A DNA stretch of 64,000 nt from Diploscapter coronatus (GCA_964036155.1 OZ038423.1:14461249-14525248), one strand, 5' to 3'. Positions 1 to 13,851 are shown, numbered from the stretch's first letter. Notes: a model not told the origin generated them from the letters alone. Made by a program: numbers and translations.

Positions 1-3000
1 GAGTTCACTGGAGTGAATTGTGAGAAAGATGTGGATGAATGCGAACTGGCAAGGAAGGATGGACAACACGCTTGCAGGGACAATGGAGAGTGCGTCAACA
101 CGGTAAGAAATTTCTTTCTTAAAATAAAAATCGATCGATTTAACTCGTTTAAAATTTACTGGAACCTCAACAATTTTGAAACATATTGAGCAAATTCTAT
201 GATCATTCATGATAATTCAATATTTTCACCTAGTGTTTTGAATTTCATAACCTAAAACTAGCAATTCTCGATTTAGTGGCTCCATTCCCATGGTCATCTT
301 TTGCATAGACATTTCCTAACCGCGATTGCGCACAGACCTCTTTCAATCGCACAGTGCTTCTGGTTGTATTTTCTCTTGTTCTCTTGAATTAACCTGCTAT
401 TCTACCATTTAGGGTATCATTTTCCCTCTCTTCTCTTTAGTGCTGTTACCAATAGTTCGAGAGAAATTTGCAACCTCCCTCGCATTTTTGCCAGAAGTTT
501 TTCCACATTATTTCTATTGACAAACAGCGGAAAAATATGCGAGAAAAACGATCGTAAAACCTTTCGAATCATGTGATTTTTACAGTTAAGAGAAAAATTG
601 AAATTACGATACACAACTATGCCAGAAATCGAACTTGAACCATTGTGACTATGTCTTAGAAATTGTGAAGCATATTTGAAAAAGTCCAATATTACGATTA
701 TTCATGGATCAATGATATTTATTGACTTCTCAATGGATGTTGTATAATTTTGTCAGATCTAAAGAAATTAAGACCAACTCTTTTATACTCACTCATAGAT
801 AAGAAATCTCCATTATTGTCACCTTTTCATGGTTAGGTGATGGGAACTCTTTATCTTCGCTAGCGGAAGTGTTTGCATCTGAAAGCCTTCTTAGCCCATA
901 TTGCGCCATGCATCGTCACTTTGGCACTCCCCTTTCTCCATTCAGCAGAGGTGCTAACCTGCAAAATTGCTATAAGCGGCTACATCAAAAGAATAAACGG
1001 TCATTCAGAGATAACAACAACGATTATGCAATTAGGGGAAATGTTTTGAAGAAGGAAATTCGGAAAATACCATATTGGTGAAAACATGAAAACTCAATAC
1101 ACGTAAAATTGTAAAAGAAAAAAATCATGGTCTTACCTAAATACTATTTTCATTATTTGAAATTTGAATAATAAAGTAAATTGTGATTTTTCTGAAGAAG
1201 CGCTAAATTTACAGTTTGGCAGCTACAAATGTGTCTGCAAGCCCGGCTATGTTAGCGAGGATTGTTCGATTCAAGAAAATCCGGAAATCGAATGCAACGA
1301 TGCCGAACCGGACAGACAGTGCCAACATGGAGGCGTCTGTATCTATGACGAGCTGAAGAACAACAAAACTTGTGAATGCCCGAAAGGATATGAAGGTAAT
1401 TTTGAGAAGATATTAGCAAATTCTAAATCTGCGTTACTTCAAGTTATCATTGCCAAAATTAGTCAAACTAGTATCTTTCTAATCAGCTTATCAAATTTGC
1501 ATTTATCATTCGACAATTAACGACTTGGGATTTATCAACCCAATTTCTCTAGCCCCAATCTGTCTTGAAGCATATTGCCAGCGATATTCCATGAACTCTC
1601 ATTATTTAGCTGTACGATTTTAGCGGATATTTGGGGATAATTATAGACTCTGCCTATTAGCAACGACTTATGAGATACTTGAGAGGGGATTACTGTAAGA
1701 GGAGAAGGAACGAGAAGGAAATCCTTCTTACCCTGGCTTATTTACTCAAAGATTAACAATCCAGAGACTTTCTCTAAAAGGGACAAAACTGTTGCTTTCT
1801 GAGTGAATAATGCAAAATAAGGAGCTATTGCGCGATACGCGTGAAAACACAAGATTTATGCAAATGAAAATGATGCACAAGTGGTTGGACAGTAATCCTC
1901 TAGGTTTTGCAGTCTGTAATCTAATATGCAAATGAGTTTTTTCCAAACAGACGAAAGATAATATTTCAGGGTTGTTCTGCGAAAAAGACGTCGATGAATG
2001 CAAGCACTACAGCCCATGCCAAAATTATGGAACTTGCCAGAATACCGACGGAGGCTATCGGTGTTTCTGTATGGATGGCTTCAAGGGTAATTGCGAGGAA
2101 CGGAAAAATAGTGATACCTTCCAATTCAAGTAGACATAAAAATCGAATTGCCTGAGTAATCAGTTAAAACTTTGCGCATTACTAAATCTGCTCTAATACA
2201 AATAGAAAATATAAATTTTATCTCAGATAGTTTATTTATGCTAATTTTTTGAGCATCTGGGAATTTTGACGAAATCATTTTCTGCAAGCGAAGGTATTTT
2301 GCTCCCGAATTTCAATGAATGCTGGGGTAAAATGATTTTGACTGATATAATTATTAGAGCTGATTTCTAGCTTAAAATGAAACCAAAATCAGCTCGCAAA
2401 TCCTATCCTAAGCTTAATCACGATCATTTTATCCACACAATTTTGCAAGAAACAATGTATTTTTGCCAATAATGGCTCAAAATAACTAATCGTTTATATG
2501 GCCTCCTATCTCCTCATATATAAATTTTATATGGCATACAATACATGAAAATATTCCTCATGGCTTAGCCATTTTTTTGTTTGAAATATCAATCGTTGAA
2601 CAAAAATTTCATTTTTGCAGCATCCATAGATTTAGGAAAGGGTCTCACTATTTTTCCGCACCCTGCATTTTTGTAGAACTTTTAAATTAGTTTAATTCTT
2701 CTAAATAATATGACACAGCAAATATTTTAGGAGATCAATGTCAAATCAATGAAGACGACTGCATCGACAATAAATGCTCTCCAGATTCGGCATGCATCGA
2801 CGGAATCAAGACCTACACTTGTCATTGGTAAAGAATGATTTTTAGATTAAGTTGTAAGGTTAAAAATTTCAGTCCGATCGGCAAAATGGGTACCTATTGC
2901 CAGCTGGTTGATCGGTGCACGACTGAAGATCCGTGCCTCCAGGGCGATTGTATCACCGACCCTCTGACTGGAAACTACCAGTGCATTTGTCATCCTGGAT

Positions 3001-6000
3001 ATACGGTAGATTGCTTTATTTTTATCCATGATGCCAGGCTATTTCATCATTGCAACATAATTGTCGATTCTTACGTGAATAATCGCTTCCATTTATGATA
3101 TCCTCTTGCACTGCATTATCCAGGGTTAAGCCGATCATGCTCGGTTTGCTCCATGGATACACATTCATTTGGTTGCATTTTTCTTCTTCATATCATTTCG
3201 AGAGTTTCTTCCCCAAAGTTTTCAATCTGAATTTTGCAGGGAAAGAACTGCGATCAAGACATCGACGAGTGCGCAATCAACCCGAATCGTTGTTATAATG
3301 GAGGCATCTGCGTCAATGGACTAGGAGGATACAATTGCATGTGTCCAGAGGGTACAAATAATGAAACTTTATTTTCCTCATGGAAAAATGATAATTTTAG
3401 GGTATAAAGGCGAGTTTTGCGAAGATCTGATGAACCCCTGCGAAGAGGTGCAATGCCACAATGGAGGCAGGTGTCGACTGAGGAAGTCTGGCAACAACAC
3501 CTACGTCGCTGAGTGCTCTTGTTATCCTGGTAAGAGGAAATCATGAAAGGCCTGCTAACCGAAATGAGTCTAGGATTCCATGGGCACGACTGCGCTCAAA
3601 AATGCCCTTCTGGCTTCAAAGGCGCTCAATGCCAGGAGCCGTTCTTCCCCTGCAAAAACTCTGCTGACTGTAATGCTGGTGGAGATTGTATTGAGAGTGA
3701 ATGCATCTGCAAAGGAGTATGAGATTTTCATAAGATATTTCAAAAATCTAAACTTTAGCCCTTCTACGGAAATCGTTGTGAGATGCGTCGTCGCTGCCAA
3801 GAGGGCTTCTGCTTGAACGAGGGAATTTGCGAGGACAAGAACAATTCCGCTACGTGTAACTGTAGGCAAAGCTTCGCTGGAGAGCGCTGCGAAGTCAAGG
3901 TCGATCTGTGCCAGAACCAGTAAGTTAGATTAGCCTTTTTAATTGCCAACTCCAATTAGAAGAATTTTCATAAATCGCTTCTCTTTCTAAATTAGACAAT
4001 AACACGGTGCCAGCCATAGGCAAGCAAGTTTTGTCTGCTGATGTCGGCACCCCTGTCTATCCTAGAGAATTAGCGAGAGAGTGAAGGATATTGTGAGGAG
4101 AAGAGACAAGGATATTGACTGAATCTACTAATGAGATTAGTCCAGTCTCAAATAACCTTTATCCTCAATTGTTATTCTTCTTTGGTCATCTACCAATTGC
4201 ATACTCTTTCTTCCCTCTTCTAATAAGTTAGCCCAGTAAATCCAAGGATATGGATACTTTCGGGTCTTTAGAAGTTACAAAGTCTATTATAGGAAAAATA
4301 GCGGTATTCTAATTGAACGATTTTTTTTACAAAAAAAGTCGTTGAATCTTTTGACATCTTTCTTTCTAAGTGAATTGATTTCACCTTATTTGCGAAATCA
4401 CCTTCGACTTTCTCAGCCTTGTCAAAGTGATACATTTCACTGTGGGGTGCGCGCTCATTCAAAGTCAGAAAGTGCGTGACAAAGATTGAATCGGGAAATA
4501 TTGAACAGTCCTAAAAGAGGAAACGTTTTCAGCAAATGCAAAAATGGCGCTATCTGTAAGCAGGAAAAGGACACTTACAAATGTGAGTGCGTCGAAGGTA
4601 CCGCTGGAAGATTTTGTGAGGAGAAGGTCGACATTGCCAAGTTCGATAAAGAAGAAAGGTTTGAAATAAATTGCCCTGGAAAAGTTCAAAATAATGTTTT
4701 CTTCAGATTGGAACGCGAAGTCTGCATTCGCAATCGCTGTAGTTCGAAATCTGGCGATGGCCAATGTGATTTGGGCTGCAATTTGGCTGCTTGTGACTTC
4801 GATGGGGGCGATTGTTCCGCGAAGCTGCAGCCATTTGCCAACTGCAGATTCGCAAGTTATTGCGCCAAGAGCTTCGCAAATCAGATCTGCGATAAGGTAA
4901 GCATTCATTTTTTATATGAGATTATGATCTTTAACTATTTGAGGCCTGCAACACTGAAGAATGTCTCTACGATGGATACGATTGTTTGGCACCAGTACCT
5001 CGTTGTCCCAGCGAAATCCAAAATAAATGCGCTGAACGATATGGTGATGGTATCTGTGATGTGGAGTGCAACGTCGAAGCATGTGGGTGGGATGGTGGAG
5101 ATTGCAAGAGGAATGAGACGAAGATTGATGACAAGGTTAGATATTTGAAGGAGAATTCGAAAAAATTTTAACTTCAGGTTTATAAAGACATTTGGATCAT
5201 GGTCCTTGCTGATCCGTCAACTTTCATCAAGAATGTGCACAAGTTCCTCTTCGCTTGGAGCAATCGTCTGCGAGCCTCCGTGAAAATTCAACATGACGTT
5301 GAAGGACCGATGGTGTTCAAGTGGAACTCTGCCAAGGAGGACGATCTCGGGAGCAGGATCGCCATGCCGAAGAATGAGGTTTGATTCTGTGACACTTTTT
5401 GTATATGAATAAAACGTTTCTTCAGAATTACGCTGTATCTTATGGAGCAGATTCTTCTTCTCATCACCATTCAGTCAGATCCCGACGATCTGTTTCCAAC
5501 AGTCGCTTCCATCTCACCGATCATCAATTCGCATCTTCTTCTTCTTCAAGTCGAGGTCATTTCGCTGATGGTATTGCTGTTAGTGTCCAAATCGACATGT
5601 CTCACTGTCAAGAGGACTGTTTCTCTGATTCGGAAGCCTTCGTCAAGTATTGGGCTGCATACATGACTAAGGAATATGAGGTGTGCATAATTGTTGAGCA
5701 TAACAACCATATGGTATTCTTCAGGAAGGCCATCAGGATCCACTTCCGATCTACAAAGCAATCGTCAGACGACCACAACCTGGAACCACTGGCAGTCCGT
5801 TGAGCATGCTTTTACTGGTACTATCTCTTTTTTATGATTTGTAGCTGAATTTCAAAATTAAGGTCGTCATCTGTGCATTTGTGATCATTGGTACAGCTTC
5901 TGCTGCCTACATCAAGTATGGAAATCAAGAGCGACGGACTAGAAAGAGGCGAACGATTCACGCGCCTTGTTGGATCCCTGAGAAGGAAAGCGATTTGAGT

Positions 6001-8317
6001 GAGTTGAATTAAAGAGACGAAAGGAGTCGATCACTGGGAAAAATTTCAGACAAACGAAGTCTGGGCAGCAACTACTCTAGTGGCAGTCAGAATTCTCTCA
6101 TTTCACCGTGCAGCTCCTTCTTCGAACAACAATCCTGCTCCACGACCTTCTTCGATCCTTACGGCGGTGACATGAAAAGGAGAAGACTGGAGAATGGTTC
6201 GGCTATCGCTTATCACAATGGCATCATCGTTCCCCCTCATGTCAACGGACATCCGCAATTCCAGCATCCCGGTAAGGGAATTTGAAGAAATGTCAAAGCA
6301 ATCATTCGTTTCCAGGCGCTCAAAACCATTACATTCTACCTCACAACGTTCACGAGCTTCAATTTGCCAAAGCTCGACAGACTGGCTACTTCTTCCCTTC
6401 TCAACAAATCCACCCCAACTCTTCGATCTCTCCAGTTGATGTCAAGCCCAACCTTGCATCGATAATTTCGAGAGAAGCTCCAAATCGAAACGAGGGCTTG
6501 AAGTTCACCGATCTTCATATTCAGGTGATATTCTTATTCATAATCAAGGTGAACCTGGAATTTTAGGCAGCTTCCAAGAGTCCGATTGACATTGAGCTCA
6601 CCGAGGAAAACGCGAATGCAGTTGGTCCATTCGGGTGGACGCCTCTTCTCTCTCTGCTCATCGGAAGCCCTGAAGCTGAAGAGAAGGATAGGAAAACGGA
6701 GACAGAGATTCTGAGGGATGCGGAGAAACTCGTCGCCGCAGGTGCCGATGTCAACTGGGCTGATCATGGTAAGTCTTCAAGAAAAAGGAACTTTCTGATT
6801 GCTCATTTTAGATGAGCGTACTGCTCTGACTTTGGCAGTGCATCGTGGCTTCGTCAGCGTTGCCAGGTTTCTCTTGGAGAAAGGAGCCAACCCGAAGATC
6901 ATGAACAAAATCGATGGAACGGTGTTGATGATCGCGATCAAGCGATGCCACTACTCGATGGTGAAGCTGCTACTGGAGAACAAGGATGTTGTTGAGGAGG
7001 TAAGAGATGAATTTAGGCAATATTCAATGTTTCATTATTTAGATCAACGAAGTGAATCGCTTCGGTCAAACTGTTCTGATGATCGCGTCGGTGGTTGAAT
7101 TGGCTAACAACCAGCTTGGTGAGATGCTCGTCACTAAAGGGGCAGATGTGTCGTACCAAGGCGATAAGACCGACGTAAGAGTTTCTATGATTCTCGCCAA
7201 TTTTTCAGTCTCACATCTTTTGATGAAAAATAAGATAGGCATTATGTGAATCTATAAAGACATCCAGTTTCAGGCGGCTCAATCATACACTGGCCGCACC
7301 GCTCTCCACTACGCGGCTGATGTCAACAATGTGACGAAAGTCCGTTTCCTTCTCGAGCACAACGCGAACAAGGACGCCGGAGATGTCAAGGACCAGACTC
7401 CTATGTTCCTCGCTGCCTCCAGAGGACACCTTAAAGTGGTCGAGATCCTCATCGAGGCTGGCGCAAGCTTCGAAGCGCCAGACAATATGGTAAGTAAATT
7501 ATGGGTTTATGAATTGAACAACAAAGATATATTTATTTTTAGGATCGCACTCCTTGCATGATTGCCTATGAGAAAGGCCACGACCATATCGTCAACTACC
7601 TCGAAAATGACAACCCCCGTCTTCGTCAGCCGGTGCGCACGTCGCCTTTGTGCAAGAACATGGCCGATCTTAAGAGGACCAACGCTCAGGCAGCGCGATC
7701 ACTTGTCAAGGCGAAGGTAATTCAAAAAGCTTCAGCACGAATTTCTAACGTTCAATTTTCAGCGTAATCGGAAACTCGCGTCTACACCTCAGTCTATTCC
7801 GTCATCTGGACTCCCTCTGCATCAGCTGACACCTCCACACTCCGACAGCTCGACGTCATCGCCTTCCCCAGGAGTAGCTGGATCTTCTTCAGGGGCAGCG
7901 TCGACGTCTTCAAGTGTCCCAAATCACTATCACCCGCTGCCTCCGCTGAACTCGCTTCATGCGACGTTGCTGGATTCACCAGATTCTGACGGTCACGCAC
8001 ACGCATCGAGGCTGATGGGAAGTGAGACTTTCTCACCGCTAGGGAATGAAGTGGTAATTTAGAACCTAGGCGAAGTGCAATTGAATCTCATATTTTAGAT
8101 GTCAAATGGCGGCTGGGCTCGACACATCGACACTTCGGCGATGAGCAGTGATGGCAGCGTTCAGAGGCAGTCGCCACCCTATGAACCGACTGGAGATCCG
8201 ACATCGGCGAGGCTCTACTCCAACTATGAACACCTGTTCAATGGATACGATCAGCGGCAGAAAGACTGCTACTATTATAATCAGTCGGGAGCAGAGCATT
8301 TCAATTCGGCTCATTGA
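1..8317 (+). CDS. Notch-family receptor (LIN-12/GLP-1 type), 5' end cut by window
   Basis: Single-pass cell-surface receptor for DSL ligands; its released intracellular part acts with a CSL factor in the nucleus. I read 25 exons (first 1-102, 1215-1395, 1970-2086; last 7763-8053 and 8099-8317) whose phases close to 1406 codons. In order: part of one EGF repeat, about ten complete EGF repeats (several with the calcium-binding DVDEC/DIDEC start), three LNR repeats (exons 4707-5135), NOD/NODP (5178-5680), a membrane segment across 5817/5863, a RAM-like WIP motif soon after it, ankyrin repeats (6567-7716) and a Ser/Pro-rich tail. An RSRR site inside the NOD/NODP region sits where furin (S1) cleaves other Notch proteins. 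Three LNRs and about ten EGFs match nematode rather than insect or vertebrate Notch. Whether it is the lin-12 or glp-1 orthologue cannot be told. The TGA stop is at 8315-8317. Confidence 0.96.
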
Positions 8318-8655
8318 ATGCTGTTTTAAATTTTAGAAAATTGTGCAAAATCTATTCATCGGTTTTAAAATTTCCTTGTTCTCCAGGGTTTCTTATCCAT
8401 GAATCATCTACTGTCTTTCCCTTGTACACCATGCAATTTTATACCAACTTGCCCAAAACCCACCGATATCTTTACATTTGCTCGAACTTTTCTGCTTCGG
8501 GTTCTACTTTTTCGCTTCTTATTTATGACATATTTTACACTTTGTACCTTTATTCATACGGGTTGAATTCAAATTTCTCATCTTCAATAATCAAATTTAT
8601 CTCTATCGTTTTATTCTACTCAATTTGTGTGTTCAAGTGTACATTTTAACTTGGA

Positions 8656-8661
8656 AATAAA
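8656..8661 (+). promoter_or_regulatory. Polyadenylation signal of the Notch gene
   Basis: AATAAA lies about 340 bases after the Notch stop codon, the first perfect copy downstream; the stretch between reads as a T-rich 3' UTR. Confidence 0.5.
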
Positions 8662-9741
8662 TTCGTCCGATATTCAAAATCGAAGTAATGAATGGATCGA
8701 ATTATCACACATCTAATCTAAGATATTCTTACACGATATTCAAAGTAAAAGTAGGTGAAAATTTATGTTTTCATATGAGAGAAGTTTCAAGAACACACAA
8801 ACCCTTAAATTCTCTGCTAATTTATGCGGGTTCTGGAAATTATTCCACGGCACTGATAATCGTCTTCTTTTCTAAATCTCCATTATTCAACAGAATTTAG
8901 TCGAAAGTGAATCAATTCTTTCAGCTTCGGATAGTTTCAATCACTTTCCTTTCCAAAAGTCGCCACAAGATTTCTCGACTTTCACTGATATAAAAGCTAT
9001 TTTAACCTCGAAGCCAGGATTGCAAATTTGAGACCCGGTCGGGCATTAAAAGAGGCAGAAAACGACGAAATAGCATAGGGGGTATAGAGTGCAAAAGAAG
9101 CGCGAAAAAGAGGGAGAGGAAGACCTGATCGGGTTTTTTTCGGATCTAAATTTGCGACCCTGCTCGAAGCCTTCGCTTGTTCATCAGCTTTCTTGCCTTG
9201 ATGGCGTTTATGGATTGATTCATGTTTGTCAGCCTGTTTCTTTTTCTTATGCCTCGCTATTTCGCCATCGAGATTTGTCTGCTGGTTTTCTTTGTATAGA
9301 CCAACCCGGGAAAAGTTTTGCTATCCAGAAAGTCAACGTCAATCTAAATCGGTTATACTTTAAATAGCAATGTTCGTAACTTCGCCGAGATTCTGAGATA
9401 TTGTCGCCATTTTATGATTGGAAAGGAAAGTCAATAATCAGGTAAAAGAATAATCTTTATTAATTCGACTGAGTAAAAACTGAATCGATTTGTAATTTTT
9501 CGGATTGCAAACTAGATGACTACGATTAATAATTTGATCCATTGTAGCAGACGAATGTAGAAAAAATTTCTGATCGAATCCCTTGCTATTTTGATCGATA
9601 TTGTTTTGGATTTTCAAATTTTTCAAATTGATAAAGAACCGATCTTTGTTAATATTTATTAGTTTTGACACTGAAGAATCGTTTCAATATTTAGTTAACA
9701 AAAATGCTCAGATTCTATTTTACTAATTTAGTACTTAGCTT
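8662..9741. other. Intergenic region between Notch and the acyltransferase
   Basis: AT-rich spacer. An open frame at 9089-9367 shows no recognisable domain and no convincing splice context, so I do not call it. It presumably holds the Notch 3' flank and the acyltransferase promoter; I see no clear TATA box or repeat. Confidence 0.5.
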
Positions 9742-12700
9742 ATGGAAGATAAGTTCGCCCTAATTGCAACTTCACCAGAAAACAATAATGAAGAAGAAAA
9801 GGAATCGCTATATCCACAGCTAGAAAATAAAAGGACTCGATATTCAGAAAAGCGGAATGATTTGCAGGTATATTTACTTTCTTTCAGAGTGAGAAGAATG
9901 TTTCAGGGAATTCGCGGCATTGCAGTTTTATCCGTTCTAGGATTTCACTTCTATCCACAATACTTTCCAAATGGATATTTCGGAGTTGATCAGTATTTTG
10001 TCTTCATTTTAAAAAATTGTAAGAATTTCTAGATTTTTCGTTTTATCGGGATTTTTGATGACAATGATATTCGGTTCGAAGCCAATCAGTCATAAATCGA
10101 TGGCTGAGTTTTACTATAGAAGAATCAAGCGGATTGTCCCCCTTTATGCACTCATAGTTTTTATAGGTAATATAATAAATTTGATTGGAGTTATTAGAGT
10201 TTTAGTATTGTCATGCATCCTTCTCTTCTTTCCTCAAGAGTTTGTGGATCTGAATTCTAAAGCGGCACTGAGATCAATCAGTTTCACTTCAAATATCGCA
10301 TCAAGATCTGATGAGCATGACTACTTTATTGAGGTTGGAATATGAATTCAATATTATTGACACAAGCATTATATTTTTGTGAAATGTTTGCACTGTAAAA
10401 ATCCAAGTTGCAATTCATGCATTCAAAATTTCTCCAATGTCGCACTTTTATTTTAGTTGGAGCAAGCAGACGACGTCTTTACTCACACATGGTCATTATC
10501 GGTCGAGATACAATTTTATCTGTTCGTGCCATTAATTTTCATCATCTATCAGGTACTCCTATTTACATTTTGCATGAACATTTGCTTTGCAGTATGTAAT
10601 TTCAAGAAAGATGCCATCGTTCGCTCATTTGTATCTTGGACTCATGGCAGTTTTGTCGTTGTTGCACCATATCTATTCTGAGGAAGCTGAATCATTCAAT
10701 AGGTATTTCATCTCACTTTTCCATCAATGACAAGATTTCAGCGTTTTCGCTCGTTACTGGCAGTTTTACGTTGGCATCGAAGCCTATTTCTGCTCGAATC
10801 TTTTCAAGAACCCCAAGTCTGAAAATGCAAATGAATATGTGACGCTAGAACATGCACCATTTCTCGAAGGCTCATTAGATGAAGAAAGTGAAGACGATGA
10901 AAGAAATCTACTCGAAATAAGCAGCAGCAACGAGGGTATTCAAAAGTTGCCCACCATGTAAGCTATTTGTTCCAGAACAAAGATGTCAATGCCTATGTTT
11001 GAGTTTCAACTGTATTCATCATTGTCTATTTGGAATCTCTTTACTCACCTTATTGGCAATTTCACTTATTCCGACTACGCTACCAGAGCGGCAAGCAAGA
11101 TTTATGTCGACGCTGGCAACTGGAATTGTGATTTTGACAGGAACTTCCTATGGTAACAAGAACATCATCGCCAACAAGTAAGTTTAAGATAATATGGAAA
11201 ATTTTGGGTGTAGGATGATTTGTACAAGAGTGGGAAGTTTTGTAGCAAAATTTGCCTTTTATATATAATTTCATTTCCCTCTATAATTTTGTTACAAAAC
11301 GCCGTACTTTTTTTTCTATAAAACGTCTCACTCCTGCACAAATCGTTCTACACCCGAAATTTTTCTGAAAATTTGAGCTAAGCAATGCGAAGTAAATCGT
11401 TTATATCTAGGTTTTAAAACCCATTTACAGAAAGCTAGTATTGATCGGTGATATTTCCTATGCATTGTACCTAATTCACTGGCCGATAGTCGTCTGGATA
11501 AAATTTAATTATCCTGATGTGGTATTTGGTCAGTCTAAAATCTAGATGAGATCAATATTTGATTGATTTAGCCAAGTTCATCGGGGCAATAGTCTCGATA
11601 TCACTTGCATGTTTGGTCTACAAAACCTACGAAAGATGGTATTTGTCGCTGGAAAGAATACAAATTTCAATACTGATCGTGGCTTTATATGGACTGATTT
11701 TAGTGGTGGCCATAAATTCTGGTTAGTTTGTCATATTTATAAAAATTCGAACATAAAATGGAAATCCGGAAGCTGAGAGACATTGAGACATGAGATTTTG
11801 TGAAAATAGTATGAGGAAAGATTGTTAGCCTTTTCATATTATGTCTTCTGTCTCGATATGTCAGGGTTTCGAAATAGCTCATAAAATTTAGCAAGACTTG
11901 AAAAACTGATCGAAGAACATGAGGATGCTGTTGATCATATCAAAACTGGCGAAATTTCGAGAAGTATTTGCACATTTTGAAATTTTCTTAAAAAATGAAT
12001 AAATATAGAGGAAGCGATAAGATTGAATAAATATTGGGTGAAAGCTGAAGGCCAAATGATGAAGATAAAAGATTGCTATCCAAACAGAACTGAACATGGA
12101 TTCTGCTCGTTTGATGTAAATCTAAATTTAGAATTGGTGAAAACAGGGAAATTTAGAGAAATGAGAAAGGAAAATATCGAATGCTCGTTTTGGGCAACAG
12201 TTACGCTGCGAATATGGGTGGATTGTTCCACGAATACTTTGGAGAATATGCTTACAACATGAGCAAGTACAGTTATTCATGTAAGGAATTCCAGTTAAAT
12301 TTATCTTATCTCGATCTCTTCAATTACTCCCCACAATTTTTCAACTGAAGAAGGTAGATTTTTGAAATTTCCAGATTGCGAAGCTCTGATTGCTGATAAA
12401 AGGCGCAGGAGATGTCAACCAGTGGCTGATACTTATCTGTATGTCAGGTGAATTCGAGATACATCTCATGGATATTTTAGAGAGGTTGCAACTCAATTCC
12501 AACCCGATTTTCTATTTCTGGTCGCGAAAAGTGCAGTTCTGAATACACCAATTCGGGGAGTTCTCTCAGAAGACTCTGATGATGAGATTTTACAAGAGGC
12601 TTTTGAGAGATTACAGGTAAACCTATTCTGGCTTACTGTTCAACAATCAATTATCTTTTAAGAAATACGAGGCCATCACAAAATATCAAGTCTTTGTCAT

Positions 12701-13544
12701 TGGAACAATCCCCATCCCGATCAAGAGATTCCTTGAGAAATTCACTCAGAAAATCGTGGAAAGTGAAGAAGTCCACAGCGTGAGTGCAGAATTTCGTTTT
12801 AATCGGGCTTTTTACGGTCTGAAAGAAGTCTCTTAAAAACTTGAAATAAAAACGACGAATGTCGTCATGTCTGGAAAAGATAAGGATTTATCTGATCTGG
12901 TCACAACGATGCAGCTTTTCTTCAACACCTTTATGACATCTAATTGATTAGAGACACCAGTGCTTTGATCCGGTCAAATTTACTTCTGGAGCTAAATTTT
13001 CTTCAAATTAATTCGAGAATAGCATATAGCGTTTTTAGATCTAGAAGTAGGGAGAACGATCGCCAGAAATCCCTTCGACCAATCCCACTGATTTTGATCT
13101 GACGAAAATACTCCCTAGTTCTGATTAGATCATATCTTCTGTTCTTCTATAATCGTGAATTTAAAAAAACCAAAAGTCCAATTATAATCAATCTGCCAAC
13201 AGTTTTCTGAAATTTTCGAACTCTTCAATTTTCAGTCTGATTATCTTCAAGACAAGAACTACGTCAATGGAATTAAGCGAAATGAGATGTTAGAAAAAAT
13301 GTGAGTTTCAAAATCTAATTCCTAAAAATCAATACCTATTTTCAGGTGCTCAAAATGCACGATTTTGCCATTCGGGGATGCATTTTTCGCAGTCAAACCC
13401 TATGAGGATCCACAATTTTTCGACCCAAAAACGTTGCTGGGTTACTTTTTCAACGGCCAACATATCACTCCTGCGGGTCAAGATGTCATTAGACCGATCT
13501 TGAAAAACGAACTAAAGAGACTTAAAAAGTTGAAGCTTTTATAA
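9742..13544 (+). CDS. OAC-type membrane O-acyltransferase with C-terminal SGNH domain
   Basis: Integral-membrane acyltransferase of the acyltransferase-3 superfamily, the large nematode OAC/NRF-6-like set, expected to move acyl groups onto sugars or lipids. Eighteen exons (9742-9867, 9907-9992, 10033-10166 and so on to 13346-13544) give 738 residues. Family hallmarks appear in order: the start motif GIRGIAVLSVLGFHF, then GYFGVDQFFVLSGFLM across an intron, FYYRRIKRIVPLY, HTWSLSVEIQFYLFVPL, and LIGDISYALYLIHWPIVVW. The last 230 residues form an SGNH-hydrolase-like domain starting LVLGNSYAANMGG and ending near NGQHITPAGQ. A frame change near 12116-12156 is resolved by a 47-nt intron. The joint at 10935/10976 (40-nt intron) is the least certain. 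An acidic loop (about residues 270-290) separates two membrane blocks. Substrate unknown. Confidence 0.9.
11196..11365. repeat. Long inverted repeat inside an acyltransferase intron
   Basis: The intron 11178-11430 is largely a hairpin. The left arm (from 11196, GGAAAATTTTGGGTGTAGG...) is the near reverse complement of the right arm ending at 11365 (...CTACACCCGAAATTTTTC). The match continues inward through GATTTGTACAAGAGTGGGAAG, and a second inner pair TTTTGTAGCAAAATT / AATTTTGTTACAAAA lies near the centre. Size (about 170 bp) and structure fit a MITE-like non-autonomous element. Confidence 0.7.
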
Positions 13545-13580
13545 TGTTTTTGTTAATTTATCTTTTTGTTTGTATATTTT

Positions 13581-13851
13581 GAAGTCACTATTGCAATCCG
13601 ACTAATTTGTGCTGAAAATAAATGGAAAGGGAGAAAGACACGTAATTTATGCGTTGGTGAAGCAGTGTTCCGTTACCCGACGATACATTGCACACAACTG
13701 ATTTTGTTCGTCTATTTAAAACGAAGGCAGTTAATTGTGTGCAATGCGTCGTCGGATAACGAGCATTGTCTCACCAGTGCGCAAGCTGTGTCTCTTTCTC
13801 CCCTACCGTTTATTTTCAACACAAGTAGTCGGATTGCAATAATAGTGCTTC
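13581..13851. repeat. MITE-like 271-bp inverted repeat just after the acyltransferase
   Basis: Almost the whole segment folds on itself. The ends GAAG(T)CACTATTGCAATCCG and CGGATTGCAATAATAGTGCTTC are reverse complements with a three-base indel. Inner pairs include GGGAGAAAGACAC / GTGTCTCTTTCTCCC and CATTGCACACAACTG / CAGTTAATTGTGTGCAATG around a short centre near 13717. There is no coding capacity of its own. The first AATAAA after the acyltransferase stop (13617-13622) lies in the left arm, so the element may supply that gene's polyadenylation signal. Target-site duplication is not clear. Confidence 0.8.

Noticed and set aside
12116..12160. Apparent frameshift in the acyltransferase before the SGNH motif
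   Set aside because: A canonical 47-nt intron (12116-12156) restores the frame and yields the expected SGNH start, so the gene is not broken there.
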